A stretch of 64,000 nucleotides of DNA from JAKAGZ01 sp963748105 (GTDB lineage: Bacteria; Bacteroidota; Ignavibacteria; Ignavibacteriales; Ignavibacteriaceae), in assembly GCA_963748105.1 (NCBI GenBank), contig CAVVHP010000003.1, forward strand, positions 1 through 64,000, read 5' to 3'. A model generated the notes under the pieces. It saw only the letters and a list, made by a program, of their open reading frames with translations. It was not told the origin of the DNA and did no database searches. The translations under genes and the position numbers were made by a program. Positions within the stretch are counted from its first letter, which is position 1; each line of letters starts with the position of its first letter. Below, piece by piece: positions 47,519 through 57,470 of this stretch.

Positions 47519-47869
47519 ATGGCTGCTGATCTTATCGCTCACGTAGAAATACCTTCTACAAATCTTAACAGAACAACAGAATTTTTTATGCGCTTATTCG
47601 ATTGGGATTTTAAGCCTTTCGGTAAAGGCTATCTTCTTTATAACACTCATAAAGGTTTAACTATCGGGTTAAGAAAAGTAGATGAGGTTAAGAGTGGAGA
47701 TACAACTACATTTCATATTAATGTAAAAGAAATTGATAATGTTCTTGAAAAAACGAAAGAGATTGGTGGAGAGGTTTTCAGGGGAAAAACTATTATCCCT
47801 GCAATGGGATATTACGCCCTGGTAAAAGATCCGGACGGAAATATTATAGGGCTTTACCAAAAGAATTAA
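47519..47869 (+). CDS. VOC-family (glyoxalase/bleomycin-resistance fold) protein
   Basis: A 116-residue single-domain protein of the vicinal-oxygen-chelate superfamily. It shows the paired beta-alpha-beta-beta-beta pattern: ADLIAHVEIPSTNLNRTTEF, FYMRLFDWDF-like helix, FHINVKEIDNVLEKTKEIGG, VFRGKTIIPAMGYYALVKDP and the end DGNIIGLYQKN. The metal ligands typical of the fold (His in AHVEI, Glu in KEI) may be partly present. The reaction cannot be named: such proteins include lyases, dioxygenases and drug-binding proteins. It is monocistronic and followed directly by a terminator. Confidence 0.8.
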   Translation: MAADLIAHVEIPSTNLNRTTEFFMRLFDWDFKPFGKGYLLYNTHKGLTIGLRKVDEVKSGDTTTFHINVKEIDNVLEKTKEIGGEVFRGKTIIPAMGYYALVKDPDGNIIGLYQKN

Positions 47870-47875
47870 TAAAAC

Positions 47876-47910
47876 AAAAACCCGGTCCGGAATATCCGGA
47901 TCGGGTTTTT
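47876..47910. terminator. Bidirectional terminator after the VOC gene
   Basis: A 15-bp stem (AAAAACCCGGTCCGG / CCGGATCGGGTTTTT, one G-T pair) around a 5-base loop lies 6 bases past the VOC stop and 21 bases before the end of the convergent T9SS gene. T-runs occur on both strands. Confidence 0.85.
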
Positions 47911-47931
47911 AATTTACTCAATCATATCTTC

Positions 47932-50700
47932 CTACTTCAACAATATCATCTTCTTCGACTGTACAAAACTACCCGCCTGTATTCTGTAAATATATGTACC
48001 GCTTGCAAGATTTGATGCGTTAAAATCTACTGTATGAACACCTGCAGCCAGATCCCGATTAACTAATTCTTTTACCTTTCTTCCTGTAATATCATAAATA
48101 GTTAATTTAACATTACTGGATGAAGGCAGGTTAAATTTAATTTTTGTAGACGGATTAAACGGGTTAGGATAATTCTGATTCAATGCATAATCCGTAGGTA
48201 TACTTGATGTTTCTGATTCTATGCCAGTCACCTGGGTTGCACTATAAACACCACCACCATGTGTTGCAACTACAACTAATCCATCAGATTCTCTATGATC
48301 AATCATTCCACAAATATTATTTGCTATTGTAGCAGGCCCCTCCTGTGCCCAAACAGTTGAAGAGCCATTCAAAGTAGTTGTTGAATACAAACCAACACTT
48401 GTGCCTACAAAATATGTTGGCGAACCACCAAAGTTTGAAATTGTTGCCCATCTTACAGAAGGACCATCAGTAGATGGTTCAAGGTTACCGCCTCCATTTG
48501 TCCAGGTTGGTGTTGCACTGGTTGCATTTGATGTATAAAAGATACTTGCAACATTATAACTTGAAAAAACAACCATTATCTTATTTGCATCAGTTGAACT
48601 CACTGCTATACAACTAACATAACCGCCGGAAGGGAAAGAAGCACCAGAGATATTTACCGGTGTAGGATTACCACTATTAGCGCTATCAATCCTGAAAACT
48701 TGTCCAGCATTATTTCCATAAAAAACAATATTGGCTGGTGTCGTTGATGCTGATACTGCAGTAATTGTATTTCCATTATTGGTATTAGTTAATTTTGTCC
48801 AATTAGTTGTTGCCGGACTATTACTATATAGTGGGATTTGTGTCAAATTAGTATTCCTCCACAAATCTTTTTGAGCAGCTAAATACATCATATCAGTATT
48901 GTTAGGATCAAGTATATACGGAGGAATAAATAAAAAATTTGTTTTATTAGAAGCTAAAGGACTCACATTGGCCCAGGCAGAATAATTACCTGATTTATCC
49001 AAAACCTCACGGTAAATTGTTCCAAGTTGACTTGTCACATAATAAGATGTTCTGCCGTTTGCAATAGCTGCAAATGCACCATCCCCGCTTCCAACAGAAA
49101 CCCAGGGTGTTGCAACATTGGTGGAATTTGTAAAATACATTCCATTATCTTGCAAGCCCCCCAATAAGACACTATTACCACTTGTCCCATGATCCAAAGC
49201 TATCGAATAAAATTGGGATGTTTGGTAACCTGAACTAATATCTGTCCAAGAAACAGACGGTGAACTAACATCATTTGTTTTCTTAATTCCACCATCAGAG
49301 CCAGATAACAATACTTTAGAATTTGAAGGTAAAAATGCAAGAGAATGCTGGTCCGGGTGGTGATTTGTATATAGAGCATAGGAATTAACATTCCCTGAAG
49401 TGTAACCACCTATCCAGTCTCCCACAACAAAAGCACTACTAAATCCATCAGTTGTTCTATATAAACTTGTTCCACCATATACAACAAAGTTCTCATCATC
49501 GGGCTTAACTTTTATAACCAGGTCATATGAACCCTGAGAATCAAAATCTCCTGTTGATCCACCTAACGAAGGCCTAGCTGATGTTTTATCATTCCAGTAA
49601 CTATCACTGGCTCCATTCCCACTTCCAGGATAAGTATACAACCATATTTTACAATTTGAGGCACTGGAAGTACCCGTTTCATTTAAAAAATAAACCTTAT
49701 TTTCATTTGAAGGAGCTACGGCTAAAACGGTTCTGGTTGAGTTTGTGGACCAGGTTGACGGCGAAATATTAGTCCAGTTTAACCCATCAGTGGATCTATA
49801 AACACCCCGGCGTCCCCGCCACTTGTGTTACCCGCAAGTGTAGCATAAACTACACCAGTCGAGGTAATTGCAACATCTGAAAAACTACCTTATGTACCGC
49901 CCAGTACTTTTGTCCAGGTAGATCCCCCGTTATTTGATCGATAAATTCTTGCATAAGTAGCGGCATAAACTATTGACGAATCAGTTCTACTTGGATCTAT
50001 GGCAATTGTAAACACTATATCAAAATATTGGTCGAATGAAGTTATTGCTCCACCGGTATTTGATAAAAGGGTCCAGTTAACTCCTTTATCAGTAGACTTA
50101 AATATACCCTCCCCATAATAGAAGGCACCACCTCCACTCGCACTATTGCCACTATATTCTCCTGTTCCATAATACCATGTATCTGTATGACCACTTCTCG
50201 TATCTTGAGCAACACAGGTAACACTCAACTCACTACTATTGGAGGCAGATTTAGTCCAGTTTGTGCCTCCGTCAGTTGAACGCCAAAGCCCACCGCATAT
50301 ACCTCCGGCTATAAGATTGATATTGTGCATTTGTAAACATCAATTGCTAAAGCTCTGGTCCTTCCGCCCTGATTAACCGGGCCCCGTGATACCCAGGTTA
50401 AAGCCTGAGTTTTATTACCTTTTAATAAAGAATTCTTTCCATCAAGTTTTGGAAGCGTTCGGGCATATTTTAATTCGCGCGACCTGATCCCGGCAGGTAT
50501 AGTTCCGGTTTTAGGATCTTTAAGCATATTAAATTCATACTCAGCCCTAGCAGTCAGATCTTCTCCTTCATTTGATACTGCTGAATATTTTTCAGGTTGA
50601 ATTCCTTTTTTTATTAGGTCGCTTTTTACCTGGATATTGTAAAAAACAACCGAAAGACAATAAGCCCAATTGAAAAAATTAGTAAGTTTTTGACCTTCAT
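47932..50700 (-). pseudogene. T9SS/BNR exoprotein, paralogue of the 51,484-54,243 gene, with three frameshifts and one stop
   Basis: The interval is 2,769 bases, almost the same as the intact paralogue (2,760), and reads in the same order. It opens with a signal peptide from ATG 50700 (KVKNLLIFSIGLIVF). Then come RAEYEFNMLKDPKTGTIPAG, SRGPVNQGGRTRALAID, LIAGGICGGLWRSTDGGTNW, BNR-type repeats (VYRSTDGLNWTNISPSTW), and a T9SS domain (NQNYPNPFNPSTKIKFNLP). The frame is broken by a missing base in short runs near 50,655 (T), 50,327 (A) and 49,805 (G), and by a TAA at 49890-49892 in an otherwise open stretch. The three homopolymer losses look like consensus errors. The nonsense codon could be an error or real inactivation. 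Confidence 0.7.
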
Positions 50701-50763
50701 TATTATACCTATTGTTATTGTTAATTAATCTTATATGCATATACAGTATATTCTGGCTGGTTA

Positions 50764-51186
50764 CTACCCGCCATTTGGGGTGCATGTGCCTACTAAAGCT
50801 TCAAATTTATCTCCAACATTTAATCCCGGGTAGGATTCATCCATATTGGGAAACATCTCTTTTGTCGTCTTATTAAGAGTAAAGGCAAATTTTATTTCAA
50901 CATCTTTACCAGTTGAGATTACCGGAAATGCCGAACCATATTTAATTGAATTTACTTTTACATTTGCAATACAGGGATATTCTGAACAAGGCCCGTTCGC
51001 CTCTTTTTGAACTGGTAAAATTTCTACAACTGTTCCGTTTATATAGGCGTGGCCCGGCGGTACTGTATCCGGTTTTTGGAGTTCCGGTTTTTCATTATCT
51101 TTTGTCACTTCTTTATTACAATTAAATGAAACTAAAACAAATGAGATGAATGAAAGAAAAAGAAAAGAGTAGAGAAATCTCTTCAT
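50764..51186 (-). CDS. Putative lipoprotein, function unknown
   Basis: A 140-residue protein starting MKRFLYSFLFLSFISFVLVS, followed by a lipobox-like FNC. It is therefore probably lipid-modified at Cys 23 and anchored in the membrane facing the periplasm or surface. The mature part has an acidic, Pro-rich stretch (KPELQKPDTVPPGHAYING), a pair of cysteines (GPCSEYPCIANVK) and a beta-rich region with GLNVGDKFEALVGTC, perhaps an OB-like or DUF domain. No family is recognised. It lies between the two BNR/T9SS paralogues on the same strand, 64 bases before the damaged one. Confidence 0.68.
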   Translation of the reverse strand: MKRFLYSFLFLSFISFVLVSFNCNKEVTKDNEKPELQKPDTVPPGHAYINGTVVEILPVQKEANGPCSEYPCIANVKVNSIKYGSAFPVISTGKDVEIKFAFTLNKTTKEMFPNMDESYPGLNVGDKFEALVGTCTPNGG

Positions 51187-51395
51187 AATGTTGCCCTTCT
51201 TGATAGTGGATAAAAATACAAAACCCCGAATTTTTTAAATATAAGATGTTGTCTGAATGAGTAGAAAAGAAAAAACCCTTGTTAATTAGTGGTAGGACTT
51301 ATGCTACCGAACATCACATTTACAGAAATTAATATGGAAAATTATTCCAATAAGATCAAGAAGATTATTTATCATATTTTGCTCAAAATCGGGAT

Positions 51396-51421
51396 AAAAA
51401 AACCGGATTTGAACAATCCGG
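51396..51421 (-). terminator. Terminator downstream of the intact BNR/T9SS gene
   Basis: Read on the minus strand, a 7-bp stem (CCGGATT / AATCCGG) with a 5-base loop is followed by a run of seven T. It lies about 63 bases past the stop codon at 51484. A very similar hairpin sits at 54609-54634. Confidence 0.8.
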
Positions 51422-51483
51422 CTTAAAATGAATGGTGGTGCTCAATAATTCAACAATAATTATCTTTGATCCGGGGAATTAAA

Positions 51484-54243
51484 TTATCGTATAAGAATCA
51501 TTTTTTTAGTTTGCACAAAACTTCCTGATGATAACCTGTAAAAATATACGCCGCTTGCCAGTTTAGATGCATCAAAATTTTCTGTGTATTGGCCAGCCGC
51601 CAAATTACTATCCAATAGCTTCGTAACTTCCCTTCCAAGGTTATCGTAAACAATAATCTTTACATTTCCCGTGGTAGGAATTGCAAATTTTATTTTTGTA
51701 GAAGGGTTGAACGGGTTAGGGTAATTCTGGGATAATAAATAAGATGACGGTGTAACTACATTATCATTTTCAATTTCGGTAGTAATAGTGCTGCTGTAAA
51801 CTCCGTTTGCATGTGTGGCAACAACAATCACTCCATCTGAATTCCTTGTAAGAACCATAGAACAGACAACATTACCAATCGTATTTGCACCTATCTGTGT
51901 CCAGGTTACGGTACCTGTTAAACTGTTTGTAGAATATAAACCGGTACTTGTTGCGGCATAGTAAGTATAATTACCGCCTACCTTAGCAATTGAAGCCCAG
52001 CGAACAGAAGGACCGTTGCCGGTGCCGTCAGGATTTTGTTCGAGCGTTCCACTTACATTTGACCATGTTGTACCCCCATCGGAAGTGTAGAATATACTTT
52101 TTACTTCATAGTTTGAAAATACCAGCATAGCATTATCTGCGTTTGTAGGATCAACTGCTATGCAATAAACGTATGCGCTAACGGGAAAACCTTTGCCTGT
52201 CCAGACATCAGTTGCTGAAGGATCACCGGTATTGGCGCCGTCAACTCTATAAACTTTTCCATCTGAGGTTCCGTAATAAAGCCTGTTAGCCGGGGTAGTT
52301 GAAATTCCAACTGCAGAGGTAGCAGAACCTTTATCCGTATTTGTCATATTGGTCCAGTTAACACTTGTTTTATTCTGGCTACCTGTAGGAACTCCTGTAA
52401 TATCGCTGTTACGCCAGATGGTATTTCCAATGGGCATATATAAGATTTTGCCGTTCGGATCAAGCGCAAATGGATTAATAAAAGTGAATCCTGTTGCGCC
52501 CGAAGGCTGAAGAGTTGCAAAATCAGTTGTATTTCCATTAGCATCCAATATTAATCTATTTATACCACCATTCTGTGTTTCAATTAAATACGAGCTTTTG
52601 TCGCTGGCAACTGCAGTAAACCCGCCATCACCTCCAAAAGGTAACTCAACCCAATTAACCGTCCCGCTTGTTGAATTAGTATAATAATTCCCATTATCCT
52701 GCAAACCACCTATAATAATAGGATCTGATGCTGTTGTTGGATTAATTGCAACGGAATAAAACTGAGAAGTGATATAACCGATACTAATATCTGTCCATAC
52801 ATTAGGGTTTGCTGTAATATCAGCAGATCTGCTGACACCGCCGTCGTGACCGGAATAAGCAATTTTATTATCTACACCTGAAAATGCAAATGAATGATTG
52901 TCGGGATGGTGATTAGTATAACCGTTAACATCATCAGTAATTGCATATCCGCCAATCCAATTTACGGCAGTGTTTAAGACCTTGGTTTCCATACCATCAG
53001 TTGACCTGTATAAATTAGTGCCGCCGAATACAACAAAATTTGCGTCATCCGGTTTTACCTTTATAACCATATCATAGGCACCCTGTGACGTATAACCGGC
53101 AACATTGGCGGATGAAGCCGGCATGTTAGAAGTTTTATCCACCCAGTTTGTTCCGCCATCAGTTGACTTCCATATCATGTTTTCATCGTTTTCAGGTGCC
53201 GGGCCCACATTTCCGCTGCCCGGAGTATTCGCGAGAATGTAAAGTCTGTTGGGATCAGAATTTCCAACTGCAATAACTATTCTGGTATAGGTACCCGGAA
53301 AACCTGCCGGCGTAATGCTCGTCCAGGTTGCCCCATCATCAGTTGATTTCCACAACCCCTCATCAGTATTTCCGCTACTAATTGAAGCGTAAAATATACC
53401 GTTTTTGTCAACAATTACATCACTCGCCTGGGAGTTTGAAAGCGCGCCTTTCACTAAAGTCCAGTTATTTCCACCATCAGTACCTGCGCTCCTTTGAAGT
53501 GTAGCAGAGGCAGCAGCCACAACCGTACCTGTTGCCGGACTTACAGCAATATTGTACACATATTGAAAAGCCGAAGTGAATTGCTGCGGACTATTTGCTG
53601 CTGTATTCGTTAACAGTGTCCAGGAGTCACCATTATCAATCGACTTAAAAATTCCGTTTCCTAAAAAAAATGCCCCCCCTTCTCCGTTAGCCGAATTACC
53701 AAATGACTCACCTGTGCCTACATACCAGGTGGATTCAGAACCAGTTTTCGTATCCTGCGCAATGCATGATGCGTTATGCAGCTGCGAACCAGTAATTTTT
53801 TGACTCCAGTTAGCGCCATCATCGATCGATTTCCAAATTCCACCGGTAATACCACCTGCAATTAAAGTGACATTTCCTGCCGTGCTTTTTACATCAACCG
53901 CAAGAGCCCTTGTTCTTCCACCCCGGTTCACCGGTCCGCGTGAGGCAAAGGTGAGATCAGTAGTTTTGCCTAATGAATTTTTACCCACATTTGACATAGT
54001 TTTTGCAAATTCTAGTTCCCTGTTCCTGATGTTGTTAGGAATTTTTCCGGTAGCAGGATTTTTCAGCATATTAAGTTCCCACTGCGCTCTTGCAACCGGG
54101 TTTTCAGACTTTTCAGTCTCTAAACTGTAAGCATCAGGGTCGGTGACTTTTTTGTCAATATCCTTTTTCATACGGATATTAAAAAGTACAGCGGCCACTA
54201 TAAAAATGCTTAAAGCAAATAATAGTAGTCTTTTTGTTTTCAT
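51484..54243 (-). CDS. Secreted BNR/sialidase-fold repeat protein with T9SS domain
   Basis: A 919-residue exoprotein from ATG 54243, chosen because GGAGG precedes it by 7 bases; the longer frame to 54297 lacks one. It has a signal peptide or anchor (RLLLFALSIFIVAAVLFNI), a conserved pre-domain (VARAQWELNMLKNPATGKIP, FASRGPVNRGGRTRALAVDV), then a WD40/BNR-like propeller with repeated cores such as WKSIDDGANW, WKSTDGGTNW and YTSDGGTTW. The turns include YKVYRVDGANTG-like segments, and NHHPDNHSFAFSGVDNKIAY. It ends with a T9SS sorting domain (SQNYPNPFNPSTKIKFAIP). It is probably a surface-bound or released glycan- or protein-binding propeller; catalysis is not evident. The damaged gene at 47.9-50.7 kb is its close paralogue. 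Confidence 0.85.
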   Translation of the reverse strand: MKTKRLLLFALSIFIVAAVLFNIRMKKDIDKKVTDPDAYSLETEKSENPVARAQWELNMLKNPATGKIPNNIRNRELEFAKTMSNVGKNSLGKTTDLTFASRGPVNRGGRTRALAVDVKSTAGNVTLIAGGITGGIWKSIDDGANWSQKITGSQLHNASCIAQDTKTGSESTWYVGTGESFGNSANGEGGAFFLGNGIFKSIDNGDSWTLLTNTAANSPQQFTSAFQYVYNIAVSPATGTVVAAASATLQRSAGTDGGNNWTLVKGALSNSQASDVIVDKNGIFYASISSGNTDEGLWKSTDDGATWTSITPAGFPGTYTRIVIAVGNSDPNRLYILANTPGSGNVGPAPENDENMIWKSTDGGTNWVDKTSNMPASSANVAGYTSQGAYDMVIKVKPDDANFVVFGGTNLYRSTDGMETKVLNTAVNWIGGYAITDDVNGYTNHHPDNHSFAFSGVDNKIAYSGHDGGVSRSADITANPNVWTDISIGYITSQFYSVAINPTTASDPIIIGGLQDNGNYYTNSTSGTVNWVELPFGGDGGFTAVASDKSSYLIETQNGGINRLILDANGNTTDFATLQPSGATGFTFINPFALDPNGKILYMPIGNTIWRNSDITGVPTGSQNKTSVNWTNMTNTDKGSATSAVGISTTPANRLYYGTSDGKVYRVDGANTGDPSATDVWTGKGFPVSAYVYCIAVDPTNADNAMLVFSNYEVKSIFYTSDGGTTWSNVSGTLEQNPDGTGNGPSVRWASIAKVGGNYTYYAATSTGLYSTNSLTGTVTWTQIGANTIGNVVCSMVLTRNSDGVIVVATHANGVYSSTITTEIENDNVVTPSSYLLSQNYPNPFNPSTKIKFAIPTTGNVKIIVYDNLGREVTKLLDSNLAAGQYTENFDASKLASGVYFYRLSSGSFVQTKKMILIR

Positions 54244-54608
54244 GAGTTTCCCTCCATGATTATTGATAAGTAATTTATTTAATTCCCCTGAATGCAATTC
54301 ATTTAAGTTTATGGTTACGCTGATAATTAACGGACCAGATTCAAAAAATTAATAAACCTGTAAGGGAACTATATTTTAGACCACAAAGAGAAATGATTTA
54401 AATGGGTTATGGTTTTAAATTGAACTACACATAGTGCCGGATAATGAAAAATATTTTGTCATTTCCATTTAATTCAATTAAAACCAACGAGGGTATTCCG
54501 GTCATTGCCGGTATGGAACCAGGTTTTAAAGAAGTAAACATTATAAACTTAGGCGCAGGTAATATATTATTAATTTCTGAATATGCAATAACATTTATTA
54601 AAAAATAA
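54244..54608. other. Intergenic, leader of the BNR/T9SS gene
   Basis: A 365-base AT-rich stretch between the start of the intact BNR gene and the hairpin at 54609. Only the ribosome binding site of that gene can be seen. The open frame 54425-54634 on the minus strand runs into the terminator hairpin and is not considered a gene. Confidence 0.45.
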
Positions 54609-54634
54609 ATGCCGGATTTTAACAAATCCGGCAT
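54609..54634 (-). terminator. Hairpin terminator downstream of the T9SS-domain fragment
   Basis: An exact 11-bp stem (ATGCCGGATTT / AAATCCGGCAT) with a 4-base loop, followed on the minus strand by a T-rich tail. It lies about 87 bases past the stop of the T9SS fragment at 54721 and shares CCGGATTT with the terminator at 51396, suggesting the two downstream regions are related by duplication. Confidence 0.75.
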
Positions 54635-54720
54635 AAAAAGAGGGTGTGATGATTATTTCAACAACAATTTTCCCGGGCGTTGACAATTTATGCTTTGCCC
54701 GGAAAACTACCATTATAAAT

Positions 54721-54930
54721 TTACTTCAGGAGGATCATCTTTTTAGTCTTCACAAAACTTCCCGACTTAATTCTGAAATAATAAACTCCGCTGGAAAGTC
54801 TTGAAGCGTCGTTGTTCTCTGTGTACTGCCCCGCAGCTAATTGTTGATCAAGCACTTTTGCTACCTCCCTTCCAAGGTTATCGTAAACAGTAATCTTTAG
54901 ATTGCCGGACGTCCAGATAGCGAATTTTAT
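54721..54930 (-). pseudogene. Orphan C-terminal T9SS sorting domain
   Basis: The last ~68 codons of a T9SS protein are present in frame: IKFAIWTSGNLKITVYDNLG, REVAKVLDQQLAAGQYTENN, DASRLSSGVYYFRIKSGSFV and KTKKMILLK before TAA. It closely resembles the C-terminus of the 919-residue paralogue (KFAIPTTGNVKIIVYDNLG). The rest of the gene is missing: above 54930 the frame stops and unrelated plus-strand sequence begins. It looks like the tail of a third paralogue cut by a deletion or rearrangement. Confidence 0.72.
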
Positions 54931-54954
54931 TCAGTGTTTATAAATTATATCGTT

Positions 54955-55362
54955 ATGAAAAGGATATTCCTTTTCAACTTATTTTTCACAGAAAATATCC
55001 GCTGAAAAATATTTTAAGGATGCATACGGTAATATGGCAACAGCGTATTATAATCCGGGTAAAAACGCAAAAGTAACTAAATTAATGTAGAGGGCGCACC
55101 GGATTAGTACGAATGGCTCAACTGCATACAACTATTACAAAAATTATTATTACAATCCTGAAACGTTAAAGGAAATATTCGCAAAATTGCAGGAAGCTAT
55201 TAAAGTAAATCCCCGTGAACTTATTACTTATTATTTCCTCGGATTAAAATATCTAAAGAAGAATAATCAGAATTTGGGGTTGGAATTTATTTGGAAAGCT
55301 ACTCAACTCAGCAATTTATCCGCAATTAATTATTTGAAAGCCAGAAAAGATACCGGGCAATA
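54955..55362 (+). pseudogene. Decayed gene for a secreted TPR-like protein
   Basis: ATG 54955 opens a signal-like stretch (MKRIFLFNLFFTENIR). After a frame change the text continues as FSQKISAEKYFKDAYGNMAT and AYYNPGKNAKVTKLM, a TAG at about 55087, and then on in the same frame as NPETLKEIFAKLQEAIKVNP, RELITYYFLGLKYLKKNNQN and NYLKARKDTGQ. The later part has the helix-turn-helix rhythm of TPR repeats. One frame change plus one stop in ~400 bases, in a region that also holds an orphan T9SS tail, suggests real decay. Confidence 0.5.
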
Positions 55363-55607
55363 ATAGCCGTTTTTCAAGGCCTTAAAATTTTATAAATCTT
55401 TCCTACTATTCTGTAATTATTCAAATATCTGAATTCTTTAATTTGTATAAAACAATTGTGAACGTATGGTTCAATCGTCTCCCATTATTGGGAAATCATT
55501 TTGGCCTAAAGCCATAAAACCGGATTTTTTACTAAAAAATGGCTTTTTTAGAAATGGCACTCATATTGTAATTGTAAATTAGATTATAAAGAGTATTTTT
55601 ATCGTCA

Positions 55608-56039
55608 ATGTTTAAGAAAATATCCATATTAACACTTTTGCTGCTCTTCTTCGTTTCCACAACGGGATTGCCACTTACTATTCATTTCTGTAATATGACG
55701 GAAAAGGAAATGAGTGATACCTGTCCAATGCAGAAATCTGAAATGCAGTTGGAAAATATGCATTCAAACTGCAGCAATGAAAATCCCTCAGATGATAATG
55801 TTTGTATGGAAATGCAGAGCTGCTGCAAAACTGAGACAATAATTGCGGGCGTTAAAGATTCTTTTATATCAGATAAGACTGAGATACAAAAAAATTTAGT
55901 CCCTGGATTAAATCCTGTTTCTCAATTTGCTAATATTATTATCCCGCAAACAATTTCAGTTTATTCTTTTATCAATACTTCTTCACCCCTGCTTTCGGAC
56001 AACCATCTTTATAACCTCACCACCGTCCTGCTGATTTAA
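55608..56039 (+). CDS. HYC_CC_PP-type small secreted protein of the metal-efflux operon
   Basis: A 143-residue protein with a signal peptide (ISILTLLLLFFVSTTGLPL) directly followed by TIHFCNMTEKEM, a Cys/Met-rich segment (CPMQKSEMQLENMHSNC, MEMQSCCKTE) and a short C-terminal region with SSPLLSDN. The His-x-Cys and Cys-Cys pattern with a final Pro-containing motif matches the small HYC_CC_PP protein family that sits upstream of CusC/B/A-like genes in Bacteroidota. Metal (Cu/Ag/Zn) binding or sensing in the periplasm is likely from the clustered Cys, Met and His. It is about 125 bases ahead of the TolC gene and probably in the same operon. Confidence 0.72.
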   Translation: MFKKISILTLLLLFFVSTTGLPLTIHFCNMTEKEMSDTCPMQKSEMQLENMHSNCSNENPSDDNVCMEMQSCCKTETIIAGVKDSFISDKTEIQKNLVPGLNPVSQFANIIIPQTISVYSFINTSSPLLSDNHLYNLTTVLLI

Positions 56040-56165
56040 TACTACCTCGATAATACTATCCGGGTTCCAGGATTGCTCTATACTTCCGTTATCCTGTTAC
56101 ACCAATTCAATTTTTTTAATAAAAAATCTTGAACGATGATCGTATACAATTATTGAGGATTTCAG

Positions 56166-57440
56166 ATGAAAAAAATATTTCTAATATGTTTAACAACTTT
56201 CGGGCTGATTAGCCTTAGCACAACCGGCGCACAGACTGCAAGCTTGGACTCGTTGGTTAATAAAGCTATAAGGGTTAGTCCGAAACTTGCAATGCTCCGT
56301 GCAAAAAGAAACGTTGCGGAAAACAAGATCCCGCAGGTTTCCAATCTGCCGAACCCGATGCTGATGCTGGGGCTTATGAATCTTCCCACTAATTCATTTT
56401 CCTTTAACCAGGAACCGATGACACAGAAAGTAATCGGACTGCAGCAGACCATCCCATTCCCGGGCAAATTATCAGCCATGGAAGACGCCGCTTCGATAGA
56501 TACTTTAATAGTAGATAAGGAAATAAAAGACGCGGAAAATGAAATCAGGAAAAATGTAAAAGAAAAATACTACTCGCTCAGCTTCTTCAGAAAAAGCCTG
56601 ATGTATGCCAAGGAAAATAAAAACCTGCTTGAAAAAATTTCCGATGTTGTAAGCACGAAGTATTCCGTATCTACAGCCAGCCAGCAGAACTTAATAAAAG
56701 TGCAGCTGGAAATAACTAATTTATCAGATAAGATTGAAGACCTCAAAAGTAAGGAAGGTTCAGCGCTTTCGTCTTTGAATGCTTTCCTTCTGCAGGACGC
56801 AAACACACGGATTGCAACAGAAACATATGATACTATAGACACAGTAGATTTAACTGTAAAACAGCTTGATTCTTTGGCAAAAGCACACAGGCCATACCTT
56901 CAGGGTATACAGCTTTCACAGGAAAAAGGAAAACTGAAGCAAAGTGCGGCTGAAAAAGATTACCTGCCGAATTTTACCCTGGGCATTCAATACGGTCAAA
57001 GAGATAAATTACAAAAAACAGGTATGTCACAGAGTGATTTTCTTTCATTTTCTCTCGGTGTTTCTCTTCCGATAAATTATGGAGGTAAGATATCATCCAA
57101 AGTACAGGAAGCAACTTCTATCCAGGAATTATACAATCAACAATATTACCAGGCTTTCCAGTACCTGGACGGTGTATTCGGAACAACAGTTACCGACCTC
57201 AATTCAATAAAGAGCAGGATGAAATTATTTGAAACAGGTCTGCTGCCGCAGGCTCGTCAAAATCTTAACTCAGCACTATCAAGCTACCAGGTAAACGCTG
57301 TCGATTTTATAAACGTAATTGATGCGCAAAATCAGCTTTATATGATAGAGACTAAACTGTATAAACTAAAAACGGATTACCTGAAAAAAATAGCTGAATT
57401 AGAATTTTTAACCGGGACAAGCCTGCCTGCCGGTAGGTAG
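56166..57440 (+). CDS. TolC-family outer-membrane efflux protein (CusC-like)
   Basis: The outer-membrane channel of a tripartite pump. The 424-residue protein has a signal peptide (KKIFLICLTTFGLISLSTTG), long amphipathic helices with the usual repeats (two TolC-like halves), ISNLPNPMLMLGLMNLPTN near the N-terminus, and a late SSYQVNAVDFINVIDAQNQL motif that is typical of this family. GAGGATTTC before the ATG is the ribosome site. It is followed 30 bases later by the periplasmic adaptor, fitting a CusCBA gene order. Confidence 0.9.
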   Translation: MKKIFLICLTTFGLISLSTTGAQTASLDSLVNKAIRVSPKLAMLRAKRNVAENKIPQVSNLPNPMLMLGLMNLPTNSFSFNQEPMTQKVIGLQQTIPFPGKLSAMEDAASIDTLIVDKEIKDAENEIRKNVKEKYYSLSFFRKSLMYAKENKNLLEKISDVVSTKYSVSTASQQNLIKVQLEITNLSDKIEDLKSKEGSALSSLNAFLLQDANTRIATETYDTIDTVDLTVKQLDSLAKAHRPYLQGIQLSQEKGKLKQSAAEKDYLPNFTLGIQYGQRDKLQKTGMSQSDFLSFSLGVSLPINYGGKISSKVQEATSIQELYNQQYYQAFQYLDGVFGTTVTDLNSIKSRMKLFETGLLPQARQNLNSALSSYQVNAVDFINVIDAQNQLYMIETKLYKLKTDYLKKIAELEFLTGTSLPAGR

Positions 57441-57470
57441 ATTTAGAAAATAAATTTTGGAGAATAGAAA

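Noticed and set aside
54425..54634. 69-codon minus-strand frame
   Set aside because: Begins inside a terminator hairpin and has no family or start signal.
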